Source: Rhyzopertha dominica (lineage: Eukaryota; Arthropoda; Insecta; Coleoptera; Bostrichidae). Taken from it: a stretch of DNA of 64,000 nucleotides. A program made the position numbers and the translations under genes. This document shows positions 1 through 12,700 of this stretch, piece by piece. The DNA lies in NCBI GenBank assembly GCA_025024175.1, contig QCXZ01000086.1:25200245-25264244 (forward strand). The letters run 5' to 3'. Within the stretch, counting starts at the first letter, position 1, and each line of letters begins with the position of its first letter. The notes beneath the pieces were generated by a model. That model was not told where the DNA came from. It ran no database searches and saw only the letters and a list, made by a program, of their open reading frames with translations.

Positions 1-2142
1 TAGAAGAACATGGTTGTCTAATGAGGTTGTACACATATTGCTCATATCTGCAATTTGTGCTAGAGATATGTTATTAATCAAACTTTTTTTGTGTGGATAA
101 AAAAAACTGCTGTTAATAAATAATTAGTATCTAACGACGATAAAGTTCCAATCTAATGATTACATTTACACTTACACATTTGAAATCCAAATAGAAAACA
201 ATGTTCAAAATTTTTTTGTATGTAGCCTGCCAAAATGTGCACTAACCCTACAATGAACACTCAGGATGTTTGTTTTGTGTTGAAAAGCATTGTTTACATA
301 AGGATTATTATTATGATAAGGACAGTCTTTATTAGCATCACATAATTGTGTGAATATACAAGTATTAGATATTTCCCACTGCAACTTGTCGAGATTTATG
401 ATTTACTTCATTAAAAAGAATTGACAACCATTCTATTAATTAGTAAAAAAAATCACATTTTGAGTGTTCCATTATACTAAACTGGAAATTAAAAATTTAT
501 TAAACTTTCAATTCTGATGGGCTACATTTTTATTAGTTTTTATAATATCCTATGTTAGAATACCATGACAGTTGTTGCAATGGTATTTTGTGATGCACAA
601 AAAAATGTACTTGCACACAGTTAATATAAATTACATATAAAAGATGGCGGGCACGGTGAACAAAGTCTTTAAATTGGATAATTTCTGGGCAGGTGCTGCC
701 AAAAAGCAGTCTCCCTCTTGTGGTACGGTTTTTATCCTAAACACCATACAGCATGACTCGACATATTTCAACTTGCACTGGGAATGTTTCCAAGAAGACC
801 CACCCCAGTTTCTGGGGTCCCGCTGCATGAATAGTTCTGTACACAATTTCAACAGTGTGCGGTGTAACTGGATTGCTCGTACTTTTTTTCCCAAAAATTC
901 TCCCGAACCTAGTGGACTGCGATGGCTCGATACATTTGCTTCCGTACCAAAGTAACGTATATTTTTCTATTATGGCCAGTGAACAATAGGAAATTTTTGC
1001 CGACCTCATTGTACCCTGGGCCCAACTGTCACGGGACGATCATTACTCATAAAACTAAGCTATAGCAGGAATATTCCAGATAGAGAGCACGGAATCTAAC
1101 TTCCATTGTTAAGTTATTAATCTGGCTGTAGCGAACGACGCTTTCCATCAATCTGAACAGCATGAAGCGGAGTGTTCTCTGACGAGGGGTTCACATCGAG
1201 GGGTATGGATTAATACATTATTATGCATACCACTCCATTTATTTATATTTAAAAAGGCTCACATTGATTAATTGAACCCATTATTTTCACCGGGTCTTCA
1301 TGAACACAACACACTTTGTGTGCGGCAAGATTTCATTTTGGAAATTCAGGCTGATTATGAATGTAGTGACAAAAAACTTTCACAATATCCTTATGGAGAG
1401 GCAGGGAAAAATAAAGCATTATGCTTATAAAAGTAGGCAGATTTAAGAACTGTACTTTCTCAGCTTAAGAAAAAAAGAGTTGTAAATATTTCAAAGAATG
1501 CAGTTGGCATTCTTGTTTCCATTAAGTTATACACTAACTAGTGGGGCTAGAGGAAAATTACAATTTTGTGAGGACCTTTTGTTTTCTGAATTGCTTCTAC
1601 AGATAACAAAATATTGCAAAAAAATTGATTATGTTTAACTGCTCGTAATTTTAATATTAGACAAAAATTGTAGATAATAACGATCTGAATAAATTGATGT
1701 CATTTTTTTGTACACACTATCACTTTTGTGTTACGACACAACTTGTGTTTTTTTAATAAAAGACATAGTTGGCTATGACTTCCATTTAAAAAACACTCAT
1801 TTTAGTAAAAGCTATTGACATGGCCAAAGAGATCATACATACATTTTACTCGTACTTCTTTTGCTGTTAACTGCTAGATGGATGGTCATCGTCAACGCAA
1901 TCAACCTCAAAAACAACCCACAATTTGCTGGTGTTAAACCGAGACGCCAATGAAACATGTTCTCCGTTTAACAAAGCCCAATTGCCGCGACGAATGTCAA
2001 TTTCTGTCATTACGAACCTGTTTCCGTATCGACGGTGTAGTCGAATCCGGCCCATGGGTCCAGGTTGTCCTGGTTCTCGGGTTCCCTCTGGAATTGTTGC
2101 GCATTAACGCAGGATGAATTAAAAATCACGACGGGCGCGTAC
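1..2142 (-). other. presumed cnc intron, partial
   Basis: Sequence downstream (minus sense) of the Neh2-like exon. Short frames are present (for example 644-955 plus and 1867-2055 minus), but none has a recognisable domain, coding-like composition or paired splice sites. No bZIP or CNC residues are seen. Treated as intron. Confidence 0.5.
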
Positions 2143-2331
2143 CTTTATGGCATCGTCTTCGGCGGCCTTGAGGGCCTTCAGTTTCTCTAGGTTGTCGTCG
2201 GAGCCCAAGGAGGTCGTGGGGCCAGCCGCTGCGCCCTCCGGATCGGGTTTTTCCGACTTCGTTTGCGACACCTCCAGGGAGAAGCCCAGGTCCACGTCCT
2301 GCTTCCACAGCACTTCGATTAAATCCATGTC
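2143..2331 (-). CDS. cnc: cap'n'collar (CncC) exon with Neh2-like DLG motif
   Basis: Internal exon of 63 codons with a good acceptor (TTTCGTTGCAG) and a GTACGC donor, phase 0 at both ends. It starts DMDLIEVLWKQDVDLG, which matches the DIDLIDILWRQDIDLG block of the Neh2 domain in Nrf1/Nrf2. That block contains the DLG motif, the weak Keap1-binding site in Nrf2, and in insects it marks the long CncC isoform. The rest is low-complexity and acidic/lysine-rich, ending AAEDDAIK. It joins in frame to the exon at 26177-26602 across a 23.8 kb intron. The ETGE-type Keap1 motif, the CNC domain and the bZIP are not visible and should lie on exons to the left of base 1. Confidence 0.88.
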
Positions 2332-4387
2332 CTGCAACGAAAGACACATGAATACGAGGTTTTAAAAAAAGTTCTGAGTACACAACTGCTTTGGCTTGGC
2401 TGAGTTACCAAATGTACATTTGGTAGATCCGAAAGACCACTTCAGACGGTGTAGTGCTTTAACGACAGTACACGATATCATTATGTGCCATTATCGAAAT
2501 GGGTATCTTTCACTTAAAAGATAAGGCATCTTCGCCTAATCGCCGCAAATGATTCGCTGGCTTATCTGTTTTGGTGCACATTCCTAGCAAACACTCGGCG
2601 CAGTATTAACCTCATATGAGGCCAAATTCAATTATCTCTAACAAAAGGTAAATTACGAAAATCCAACAAAATGCAGGTTGGCTGTATTTATGAAAAAACA
2701 CTGTTTTGTTTTGTTTGTTTGGATATGTGGCAGACTCAAAAAAGAGCTACCAAAACCATTCCTCCAAAACGTAACATCATTTTTAAATGTGCTTTTCAAT
2801 TATAATTGTGTCAAGCATGGGAGTACCCAGCTTTTGGTCTAAGAGGGGGGGGGGGGCAAAGCAGGATTTTCCCTTACTGAATAATTCAACATAAACAAAA
2901 ATGTGCTTTTATCGGATTGTGTACCTAAGTAATTAACGAAGTATTTATTTCATGAACAATCTTCGTTCGTTTTCTGCAAGGTGACTTAAAACATCTTGTG
3001 CGAAGATCCAAGTTTTTCATGTTTTTTATATATACTGATCGTCAAAAAGCTCCTTTATTCCTAATTCAATTATTGATGATATCACTTAAGCAATATCTAG
3101 CGCATTCAGTTGCATGTCTACCACGTTTAACAAAAGATGAGTAAATACATTTTATTTGGTAATGTCAAACGAAGTACCAAAGAAATATACATTTCGCCTT
3201 AAGCATCTACTAATAGAACCACGTTTTATGATTTTTTTCGCATTAGAAGCTTTAGAAATTTAAGTTAGGATTGAATAGGTAGCTAGTATAGATAAAAAAT
3301 ATCAAAACTGAGAATGAGGAAACAACCTGGTCCTGAAACAGTACCTAAGATTGTAATGATTTAAGCTGCTGGTTTGGCTAATCTTAGTTGAACTTAAAAA
3401 TACAAGTTATAAGCCCCATCATTATGCGTCAGCTGGCCAAACTCCACCAATCAGCATTAACTTGATAGTCGTTTTATCTCTAACAATTTTTACTCAATAT
3501 CGACAAAAACGTATGTTAAAATTTACTTGACTATACTGAAATCTGCAGGAATTAACAATTAAATGCACAGCATAAATTATTACAAATGTTTTTTGGATTA
3601 AAAACCGCGATCGCATTGATCTGATATTTTCAATAGATCAAATTTAAGTACTTCTTTTTGCTCTTTGGCTAAAATAATGACCAGGGCATAACTTGAAAAT
3701 AGTGCTTTTGAAGTCGATTATATAAATGCTAGATAATAACTAGACACAGCAACACATTACTAAAATGATAGCATATTATATCTCAATGTTAGACGACGAT
3801 TTAGTACACATTATGAGTAGGTACTGTGTAAAATCAGAATTAGATAGTTGCATAAAATTATGCAAGACATGCTTTGTTATGAACACAGTACAGAATATTT
3901 ATTTAGACTGAGCCTTTGGTTTTATTTGGTTATCCCATTTTTCGTTTAGCTATTATTTTTTTTAAGTTAATCCAACCTCCGTAGTCCGCCAGTGCACTGC
4001 TTCCAAAAATTAACTTTATACTCATACTTTAACCACATTAAGTCTCATTTAAATAAACTGAAATATATTTAATCCGTTTTTCAAAAAGTCTTTTGTATAC
4101 TGGCATTTTAACAGCACACCGGGTTTTAATACGTGCTTATAATGCTATTCGATTCCTAAAACTTACGTTAAATGGACTTTCATAACTCTTAGTTCGGATG
4201 GATTTTGCTCGAAATAACTGATATTTTTTAAAGCTTTTTGTTTCTCTGTATTAATTTTGAAATTTGAAACTAAGAAGATTGGAGTTACCGCCAAATACAA
4301 GTATGTGACCGATTCTGTGTATTCCACATAACAGAATCATGCAAAGTTGAACAATCCCTATAAGAAAAACATATTAGAAGAGCTGAA

Positions 4388-4404
4388 CCTGACCTGACCT
4401 GACC
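4388..4404 (-). repeat. short (TCAGG)n tract
   Basis: CCTGACCTGACCTGACC, i.e. about 3.4 units of TCAGG on the minus strand. TCAGG is the telomeric repeat reported for many beetles. The tract is too short to be more than suggestive. Confidence 0.3.
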
Positions 4405-7400
4405 AAAATAAGCTTGGAAACCGTTTAACGACTTATTGAACATCATTTGCATAGGTCAAATACGAGTTTTAGATGAAAATTGTGAAATACACTTGTCTAT
4501 AAATTTTACTTCATTACCAATTTCGTAAATACACACTTAATTAATCAGCTAAATGTATGGAAAGTGGGAAGGGCCCAGAGTTGACAGTCCAGGTCCAGGG
4601 GGAGCAGCTGTCCCCCTTACCCCTTTTTCGGTACGCCCATGTAAGCAAACATAGTACAAGGTTCTACAGCAGTTTTGAGTTAAAAAAAAATTGTAAAATT
4701 TACTAAAAAGTTTGTGCACATACCAAAAACAAATTTTATCTATTCTATATCGCACATTTATGTAATAATAATAGTAATAAATACTGAACGCTTAACTTTG
4801 AAAATCATTAAAATGTATACGGTACGCCGTGTTAAGTGATAAGACAACATAGGTACGTAGACGTGTCACCTTTTTATATAACAATTACCATTATCCTTCA
4901 CTTATATTTTTTCTTATTTAAAAAGTTAAAAGATCAAAGAATAAACCAAACATAATTTCACATTTTTAAATTCAAAAAGGGTATCATCACTATCTGGACA
5001 CCAAAATAATTAAAGTACTTTTTTGAAGCAGCAAGAATTGCTGAAAATGGCAAAATGGTGCTGTCGAGTTGTTTGACAACCAGAAAGGATAAATATACGA
5101 TCGGAACGAAAAAATATGATAAAATTACAAGCGAAATAGCATAAATAATACTATTTTACAAGGTCTTGTAATACTTTGCATTCATAACAAAATTTATTGT
5201 TATTATACTTTAGTTGATAATAATACGCCATCAAAATAAACCCATTGCAGACATTATTCTATATTTATACTAACAGAATTGGTGAAAAACGAAAAAACAT
5301 TGCCATTCAGTGAAAAATATTATGTGATTTATGACAAACGTCCAAAATTGTATTAAATTATGTAAATTATCCGAAGGGCTCTGTAAAAAAGTGCGTGAAC
5401 GAACGATTCATAATCTCAAAATGAAAATGCTGTCATCGAAAATTATGAGATTTCAATAGAATAAACGTATATGCTGCGAAAATTTCGCTACACTTGCATA
5501 GAAATTGTCAACATTTCTATTTTTTATTTGAATTCAAAAATTTTCCCTTCCCGTTCAGCATAGCATGGTTCTTCGGATTTTTTCGCTTTTGCTCGCATCT
5601 GTAGCACCTTGTATTCGTGTCTGGCGCTTTTTCCTCTCCGATTCGATTCGAAACAGCCAGCGAAGTATGAATTTCTGAAAACATTCGTAAACGCGGTGCC
5701 TGGCGTTGAATTTTAAAAGAACCGCTTTCGGGCGCAGCTTTTTCATCGGTTTTTTCTTCTCAAGATCGTGAAAAAAGTTCCCGCGCGAATTCCCACATTA
5801 TGAAAGTGCCCCTGTCGAAAAAAAGCCGTCAGGTACGAAACGATATTATTAGAAATTTTCTTGAATGTCGACCATCGTTTCCTCTTTGCTCGGCAGACCT
5901 TAACCGTCACAGTCGCTCCGTGTTAATCAACCGTCGAAATTTCCTTATAAAACGGAAACTTTGCATTTTTATTGTTTTTCTTGTATGCGGAAAACATAAC
6001 GACTCTGTTCGTTCGGAATTACTGCACCGCAATTAGGTGCCTGTGATTCCCATAACCGATCAATTTACTAGTTTTCTCCCTTGGTCTCGAAGCGGGACGA
6101 TATCACTATCAAAACTGACGTTGACGTTTCAAACAAAAGAACATAATAATAAACAATTTATTCAGCACCCAATTACAGAACAAGCCATCAGTTTTCAAAT
6201 AAATAAAGTAACCATAAACATATGTATGCAATTTAAAAAAACTGGTGTGCTGAAAGGAGCATAATCAATTGACCGACCACAGTTGGATTCTTAATCTTCC
6301 TTATGCCCTCTCTCTATATATATTGTTCGAGCTATGCACAACTGAAACAACTAGGAAATCACAACTTACTATTACTTTGAGCGGTGTTTCTCAAAGAAAT
6401 TATTAATTGCATCTAATTCCTTCAAATTGTCAGGCAAGTTTACACATCTCTTTATTTTTTTATTGAATTCACTATATAATGCTTTATTGGATATATCACT
6501 TTGAATTTTAATAGGTTCGCAACCTTTTAGACCTACTTAAAGCTGCATCTCGCAGTTACATCATAAATCTAAAGTTTTGCATGAATATCAAATAAATTAG
6601 TAATAAGTGAATTAAAGAGTGCAAGCTTTTGATTAGTATTGTGTATTTCATTTTTCTCACCTGCAGATTCTTGCATTAAGCCAAGTTTTGAGACAAACAA
6701 ATTATATCATAATTATAATTAGAGACAAAATCCTTAAACGCTGGAAAATTGGCCGTTAATGACCTAATGTTAATAGGTATAATATTAGGTATCTTCATAA
6801 GTATGGTGATACAGAACCAAGTCCAGAAAGAGTATGATACCATTTACCGTCACAGACCTATACAAATCAAAATTAATATCGTACACATTCATTATAAATT
6901 CAGGCTGAAAGATTATAATAGATAACATAATCAGATAAGACTTAAACTAAAAAATTGCATAAATAGGCAAACATAGTAACTCAACGTTTGCTGTAAATAT
7001 AGATTATCAAACAATAATAGAGTATATTATTTTCAATGAAAGCAAAAATAAAAACGCTAAATTAACAATCAGCATTCCCAATTTTAATAAGAATTCATAT
7101 CCAGTGAAATAAATATATTAAATTATGCACCGCATAAAAAAGAACTACCTACTACACATTCCAAATTCATATCACCTATTTCGCAATTTTCATTATCCGT
7201 ATTAAAATTGTTAAAAATTATAGTGATTTCGATTAAAGATTCCATTATCAAAAGCTTGTAATAATTAAATAAAATTAATTTTACGTCTGCGATAACTTAG
7301 TTATATATAGCCTGTTTCCAGATAATGTAATGCGTCAGTTTATATTATGTCTCGCTGTGTAAAATTTTTGTTTTATTAAAATTAATCAATCATATGAACA

Positions 7401-9011
7401 TACGGATGTAAAAGATTTATTTTTCATGTTAGAGTTATTCTTTCAAAATCGCTATTTTATTCCGGTGTGATCTGTGTATTGCAATTTATAAATATGGAAT
7501 TATAATATTGTTTCAAATATCTAAGTTGACTGAATATTTAAGATTCATATTTTGGGAATTATTATAGCCGACATTTCATTTTTTACGCTTAAATGTATAC
7601 GTGATTATAATAGTATTTTTCAATTCCTCCATGCGTTTGTAAAAAATACCCTCAAAAACTTTTTAGAGAAAACCGACATCTTATTTGACCACCTATTTTA
7701 CGTAATACTATACTCACAAAAAGGTTTTCTGTGTTTTCAAAAATATTCTCCAGACGATGCGGAATGTAAACAAATAAAGGCTTTCGTAATGTCGCCATTA
7801 AAATTACGTAATCTACCATTTTTTAAATAAACAATAGTTCTTTATCTACTACTTGACACGTGTGTACAATAATAGAAAACCTGACAGAATATGTACGAGA
7901 AAACATACAGATACAGAACCCAAGTTTTGCGTGATATGTTATTATGCACATGAAGGTAACTGATGTAAGTCGATTATTACATGAACCTATGTATTAGTAC
8001 TTAGTACAGACAATGTAAATGTTACCCAACTTTTTTTACTAAAAAAATATGCCAAGCTCCTGTATAACATAACAAATTAATATCTGTCTTCATTCGAACT
8101 GAAAGAAGCCTCATTTGCTATTTGGGCATTTGCAGAACAGCGCAGATTGAATTTGTCCATGCTGATCCGAAAAAAATGCGCTTACGGATCTTGATTAGCC
8201 TGGGAGGAGCGCCAAAGACAATGGGTATTGGTTCAGGTTAACAGTAGGGTAGCCGGAGAACCACACCTTAGGTATCCCGCTTGGTCGGCCGTGCGCCGCC
8301 ATCTTGTTGACCCGCAGAGTTCGTGCGGCGTTCTTTTTTCCCATCGCATGTCTCACGCCGGGCCGGCAATATTAAACAGGTGTGTTTTGTTTTGCCTTTG
8401 AAAAGAATATGGCTTTCATTAATTAATAGGAAATTGGATTTATCAGTTCTTTTTTTTCTATTTTGTCTAATGAACGACACGCAATCAAGCGAGTTTATTA
8501 GGACTGCGGGTAATTCCCCTGCAGCTAGACGGACGAGTCTAACCGGAACACTGCTCAGCAGCCCCAAATATTTTCGATTCGCCCCTATAAATCGTACTTT
8601 GTGATTAACACAGTTACATTCATCATATAATATATATCACCATTTTTTCATGGAGCAAGCACAGTATCTTTTTAACACTTCTTGATGCTTCAATTTCTCA
8701 ATAATTTCTTAAAAAATTCGAAATTATCTGCATAGAGTATTGCGCGCAATAACCAATGTTCACCCACATGTGGGGTAACTTACTTTATATACCCGTGAAC
8801 AATAACATGATGGAATCAACACCCTCTCTAGCAGTTACTTCACCCCAGACAAAAAGACAAATTTCCGCCCCTTAAGAATATAAATACAAACTTTTGTAGT
8901 AAAGTTACATATAGTTTTATTTTCATTCAAAATCAAATAGCTTTTCAATTTACCCGGATACACAAACACTTCTACAAATGAAAATCTGTTTAACTGAAAC
9001 TGATTTATGGA

Positions 9012-9741
9012 TTGGAATCAAGTACGATAGCTTCGAATACCCTGGAAAACTTCATAACTGAGAAATTTACAGAAAATTATCGGAAAACGCTCAAACAAAC
9101 GTGTAGCGATTTTCTTAAGAAAACATGGAATTCCATCCCTCACTTACTTTATTGTTTTACGGTATATTTTCCTTGTCTTGATGCCGTTAATAAATACAGG
9201 CTTCAGAAGTTGCAGAATAACTGCTGCAGATTCATGTTTGGACTAAAAAAAAGTATGCTCATATCAGAAATGCATACAGCAACTTAAATGGTTAAAAATT
9301 GATCAACTTTTTCATTACCACCTTGCAACTTTCTTGTTTCGTGTCTTTCGATCCTCTTCACCAAAATACTTGCGTCATAAGTTTCATAGTCGTCGCAGGT
9401 TGCATTGCACTGATTTATCTCTTAGATATGTCCACCATTTATCAATGCCTAGCTTCCGAACCTCCTTATNCACGCGGTNTTTTACTTATAATGCTGTAAA
9501 ATGTTATAATGAACGCTTTGATTTGTTTACTAAAATATGCTCTGTAGAAAGTTTCAAAAAACAAATGATGTATAGGTTAAGTCATTAGCTTGTAATTATA
9601 GTCAAAGCATGGTACTATAGTTGTTTATGTTTTTGGTTTGTTTATTTCTCATATTGAACTAAGTTTATATTTTATTTTGGGTTGAGTGGAATAGCTACGC
9701 TAGACTCCTTTTAAATAAAGTCCTATTATTATTATTATTAT
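9012..9741 (+). mobile_element. LINE (non-LTR retrotransposon) 3' relic with ATT tail
   Basis: Plus-strand remains of the C-terminal end of a LINE reverse-transcriptase ORF. One frame carries YRLQKLQNNCCRFMFGLKK (about 9197-9253), the conserved segment found after the RT domain in Jockey/CR1-like elements. After a frame change, a second frame continues to a stop near 9588 with LLFRV-, FTYNAV- and FKKQM-like segments. About 140 bp further on the sequence ends in AATAAAG and an (ATT)n run at 9725-9741, the usual microsatellite tail. Frame breaks and two N bases make it non-functional. The same layout (RLQ-IQNSC-R--LKK segment, ATT tail) occurs in the LINE at 46.5-51.1 kb, so the two are probably related. 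Confidence 0.7.
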
Positions 9742-12700
9742 ATCCACATGACATACCTTGTTCTAAGGATAACAATATTTAATAACCATGTTGGAATTAT
9801 GTTTACATATGTAAAATTTTCTTCACACTAGCCAAAAATATAATGTTTACGACGATAAAAAATAAGAATCAAGTTATCTTTGTCTGTTTTAAGAGCTATA
9901 ACAATGTCTCATCAAGTATAATTCGGTCGTAAACACAAAATTAGATGAGTGTATATAAAATAGGTTTAAAAAAGACTACCACAGTTCGCCTTTTTTAAAC
10001 CAATTTTGTTCATTACTTTCTCAAAGTAGTCATTATACTCAATAAACAGAAGTATTACAAAAAATGTTATATGCGGCCTACAGACACACAAAAGCAAGAT
10101 TACTGCCCTATATTTTTTTTATAAAAAAATGATTTTTTTTGTTTGATCTTGAAAACTCTACCCGTAAATAAATATATACTGTACAGAGTGCCCCGTTTTC
10201 GATGTTTTTTAGGGTATCTCGGTTATTATTATAAAGCTATTTATTATTTAATGTATTTATTGTATTCTCAAACTTTAGATTTGTCAGATGTTCGTCATTT
10301 TTTTTGCAATTCTTACTTCCATGCCAGCCTAAATTTTTATCTTTGGTTTATATAAGGGTTTTTTGCACATTTTGGATGATTGAATAGCAGCAACTAGCAT
10401 TGGTAGAACATTGGAAATATTTCTTGGAAGTCAAGTACTGTTGAAGATGTTTACTTACTATCACTTATCAACGCGAATAAGAAAAACACTTGTATACTTA
10501 AGTGGTAGTGCGTACCGACAAAGTCGTTATTTTTTAATCTAACCTGATGATATCGTGACGATGTCAATTTTTGCAACTATTGTCACATAAAATCGATATA
10601 AATTTTCAGTTTTGCCTGAAATGCAGGGTTTTTTTTAAACAATGACGGACCCTAACATATAGCTTATCTGATATAGATAACGTATTCTATATCTGTATGC
10701 GTCGGTAAGTAGTTTACATCACGTAGAATTCATCCACTCATTGATATGACTCGATATTTGATTCACACGACATTTCGCAATCGGATGTAAACGGTTTTGT
10801 AAGACTTATGTAAGAAGTCCACACATGCCCTTTGTGAGAACTTAATATGTAGATTAAGTTTGATCAAGGTGTAACAAGGTTTGATCTGTTGAAATACTCT
10901 ACATTTTTTTAATTACTATTATAGAGTAGCAAGATTCATACCATTCTGAAGACGCTCTTTATTGAAGCATCTTTTCGTGATTATAGATGAGTAGTTGTCC
11001 GTATATAGTGAGACATCATTTGTTTTTAGACGATTCTTTTGAGAAACACGAAAATCACTACAGAATCTGTGCGTTTTACAACCAAACACTATACGATTGC
11101 CGTAATTCATCTTTTCCGTTGTCTGTCGACCACAAACATAAAACTGTGACTAGCCGAAGCTGCTACTTGACCGAAGGGTTAGCTATTTGGGTTTTCGTGA
11201 GGCATAAAAAGGGCTTCCTGGTACTGGGGTTACACGGGTATACCTGTGCGGCAAAAATCCAACGACGGCAACACAAATCAGATTAAACGTTACGTACGTA
11301 TGATAAATTAAACAAGGCGGAGTGTGCAGTAATTACACGAGCTGCTAGTATCTTGACATGCAATCTATACAATATGTTAAAAAGTGATTAAAAATCTAAA
11401 TCAAACAACTCGTTACTGGCGTTTACCCTGGGCGCCCGTTGTAAATTAACGGCGCCTTATTAACGTGTGTACCGAGTTTAATCTAATTACAAAAGCGCCC
11501 AGTGGCCCAGGATGGAGGTAGAAAACTGTTTACTAGTATGTATTTTGCCCCATTACAATACAGAACCTACCCCTAAAGTGTCTTATTAAAATATTTCCTT
11601 GCTTGTTATTTTCGACAAATTTGGTTTTTGCTTTTTTTTTTCGTATGGCAATGGTATTTTGCTGCATACACAGTAAAAAAAAACGTAAAGGTGCAGAAAA
11701 ATTACTCGTAACATTGTTTCTTAGTCAAAATTTTTTCCTAGAAGAAATCTCATTACTTTGTAGACGCCTTAAAATTTCACTATTCAGATTCGAACAAAAG
11801 GAAAAACAACAATTACACATTTTCATGATTTAGATAATACATTTTCACAACATTTTATGACACTTTAGACTAAAGTAGCAACACATTTTTCTGTACTCAC
11901 ACAGTCAAAATTCACTCTTACTAAACGTTACTTTCTGATCTATAATAGTTGCCACTCTAAAATTGTACTGTATGTTATTTACTACTGTGTAGTTATTTAT
12001 TTCTTTCGTTTAGACATGCTTAAATATTTCATATTTTATTCAGTACTGTATGGTTTGTTGTCAGGTAGCTGTAAGTTATAATCTTTATGCTGCTAAATAT
12101 TTCTTTCTTGCGGCAAGTAAAGAAGTATATTTTCTTAAATAAGATATTTGTTCAGTGTATTTATACAACGAATTTTGAAGTTTATAAGAATACCCAAAAT
12201 CAATATTTGCGTCCAGGGCATCACAAAAATTATAACTTACGATTGATTAACAAATTACTCTATAAAAAAGGATTAAATACAAGAAACCAAATTTGTAGAG
12301 AATAATGGACAAATTTTAAAATACCGATCTCTGATTTTTTTCTATGTTGTAATGGAGTATCGCGATACAAATATGAAAAGACACTTCCACCCACAGATAC
12401 ATGTAAAAAATGCAATTTTTGTAGTGGGCCACCCTTGTATTTTTAACAGGCGTAAGAGTTTTACACATATGTGTTTTTGTAAGGTTAAACATTCTTTTTG
12501 CCGTGTACACTTCACTTAGAAACATCATAGTGCGGCAAGGGTACATTTTATTTGAAAAAAACCCAATAATATCAGCTTGTAAATAGAGCGAAAACACAAA
12601 ACTAAATTGGCATCAGAACCTTTAAAAAATAGCTTTGATATTTAACTTGGTGATAATCGAAATCAACGCAAACCACAGATCCCGTCGCTGTTAGATAAGA

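Noticed and set aside
644..955. 103-codon plus-strand frame near the left edge.
   Set aside because: No family resemblance, a comparable antisense frame exists, and no splice context supports it.
1867..2055. Minus-strand frame directly downstream of the cnc Neh2-like exon, considered as the next cnc exon.
   Set aside because: Composition is not Cnc-like, with no acidic/Ser-rich or bZIP character and no convincing acceptor/donor pair in phase.
4549..4755. Frame containing a GC-rich segment (ATGGGCGTACCG.. in antisense) resembling a protein start; a similar short segment lies at 2816-2860 beside a G12 run.
   Set aside because: Probably two small fragments of one dispersed repeat; too short and diverged to name.
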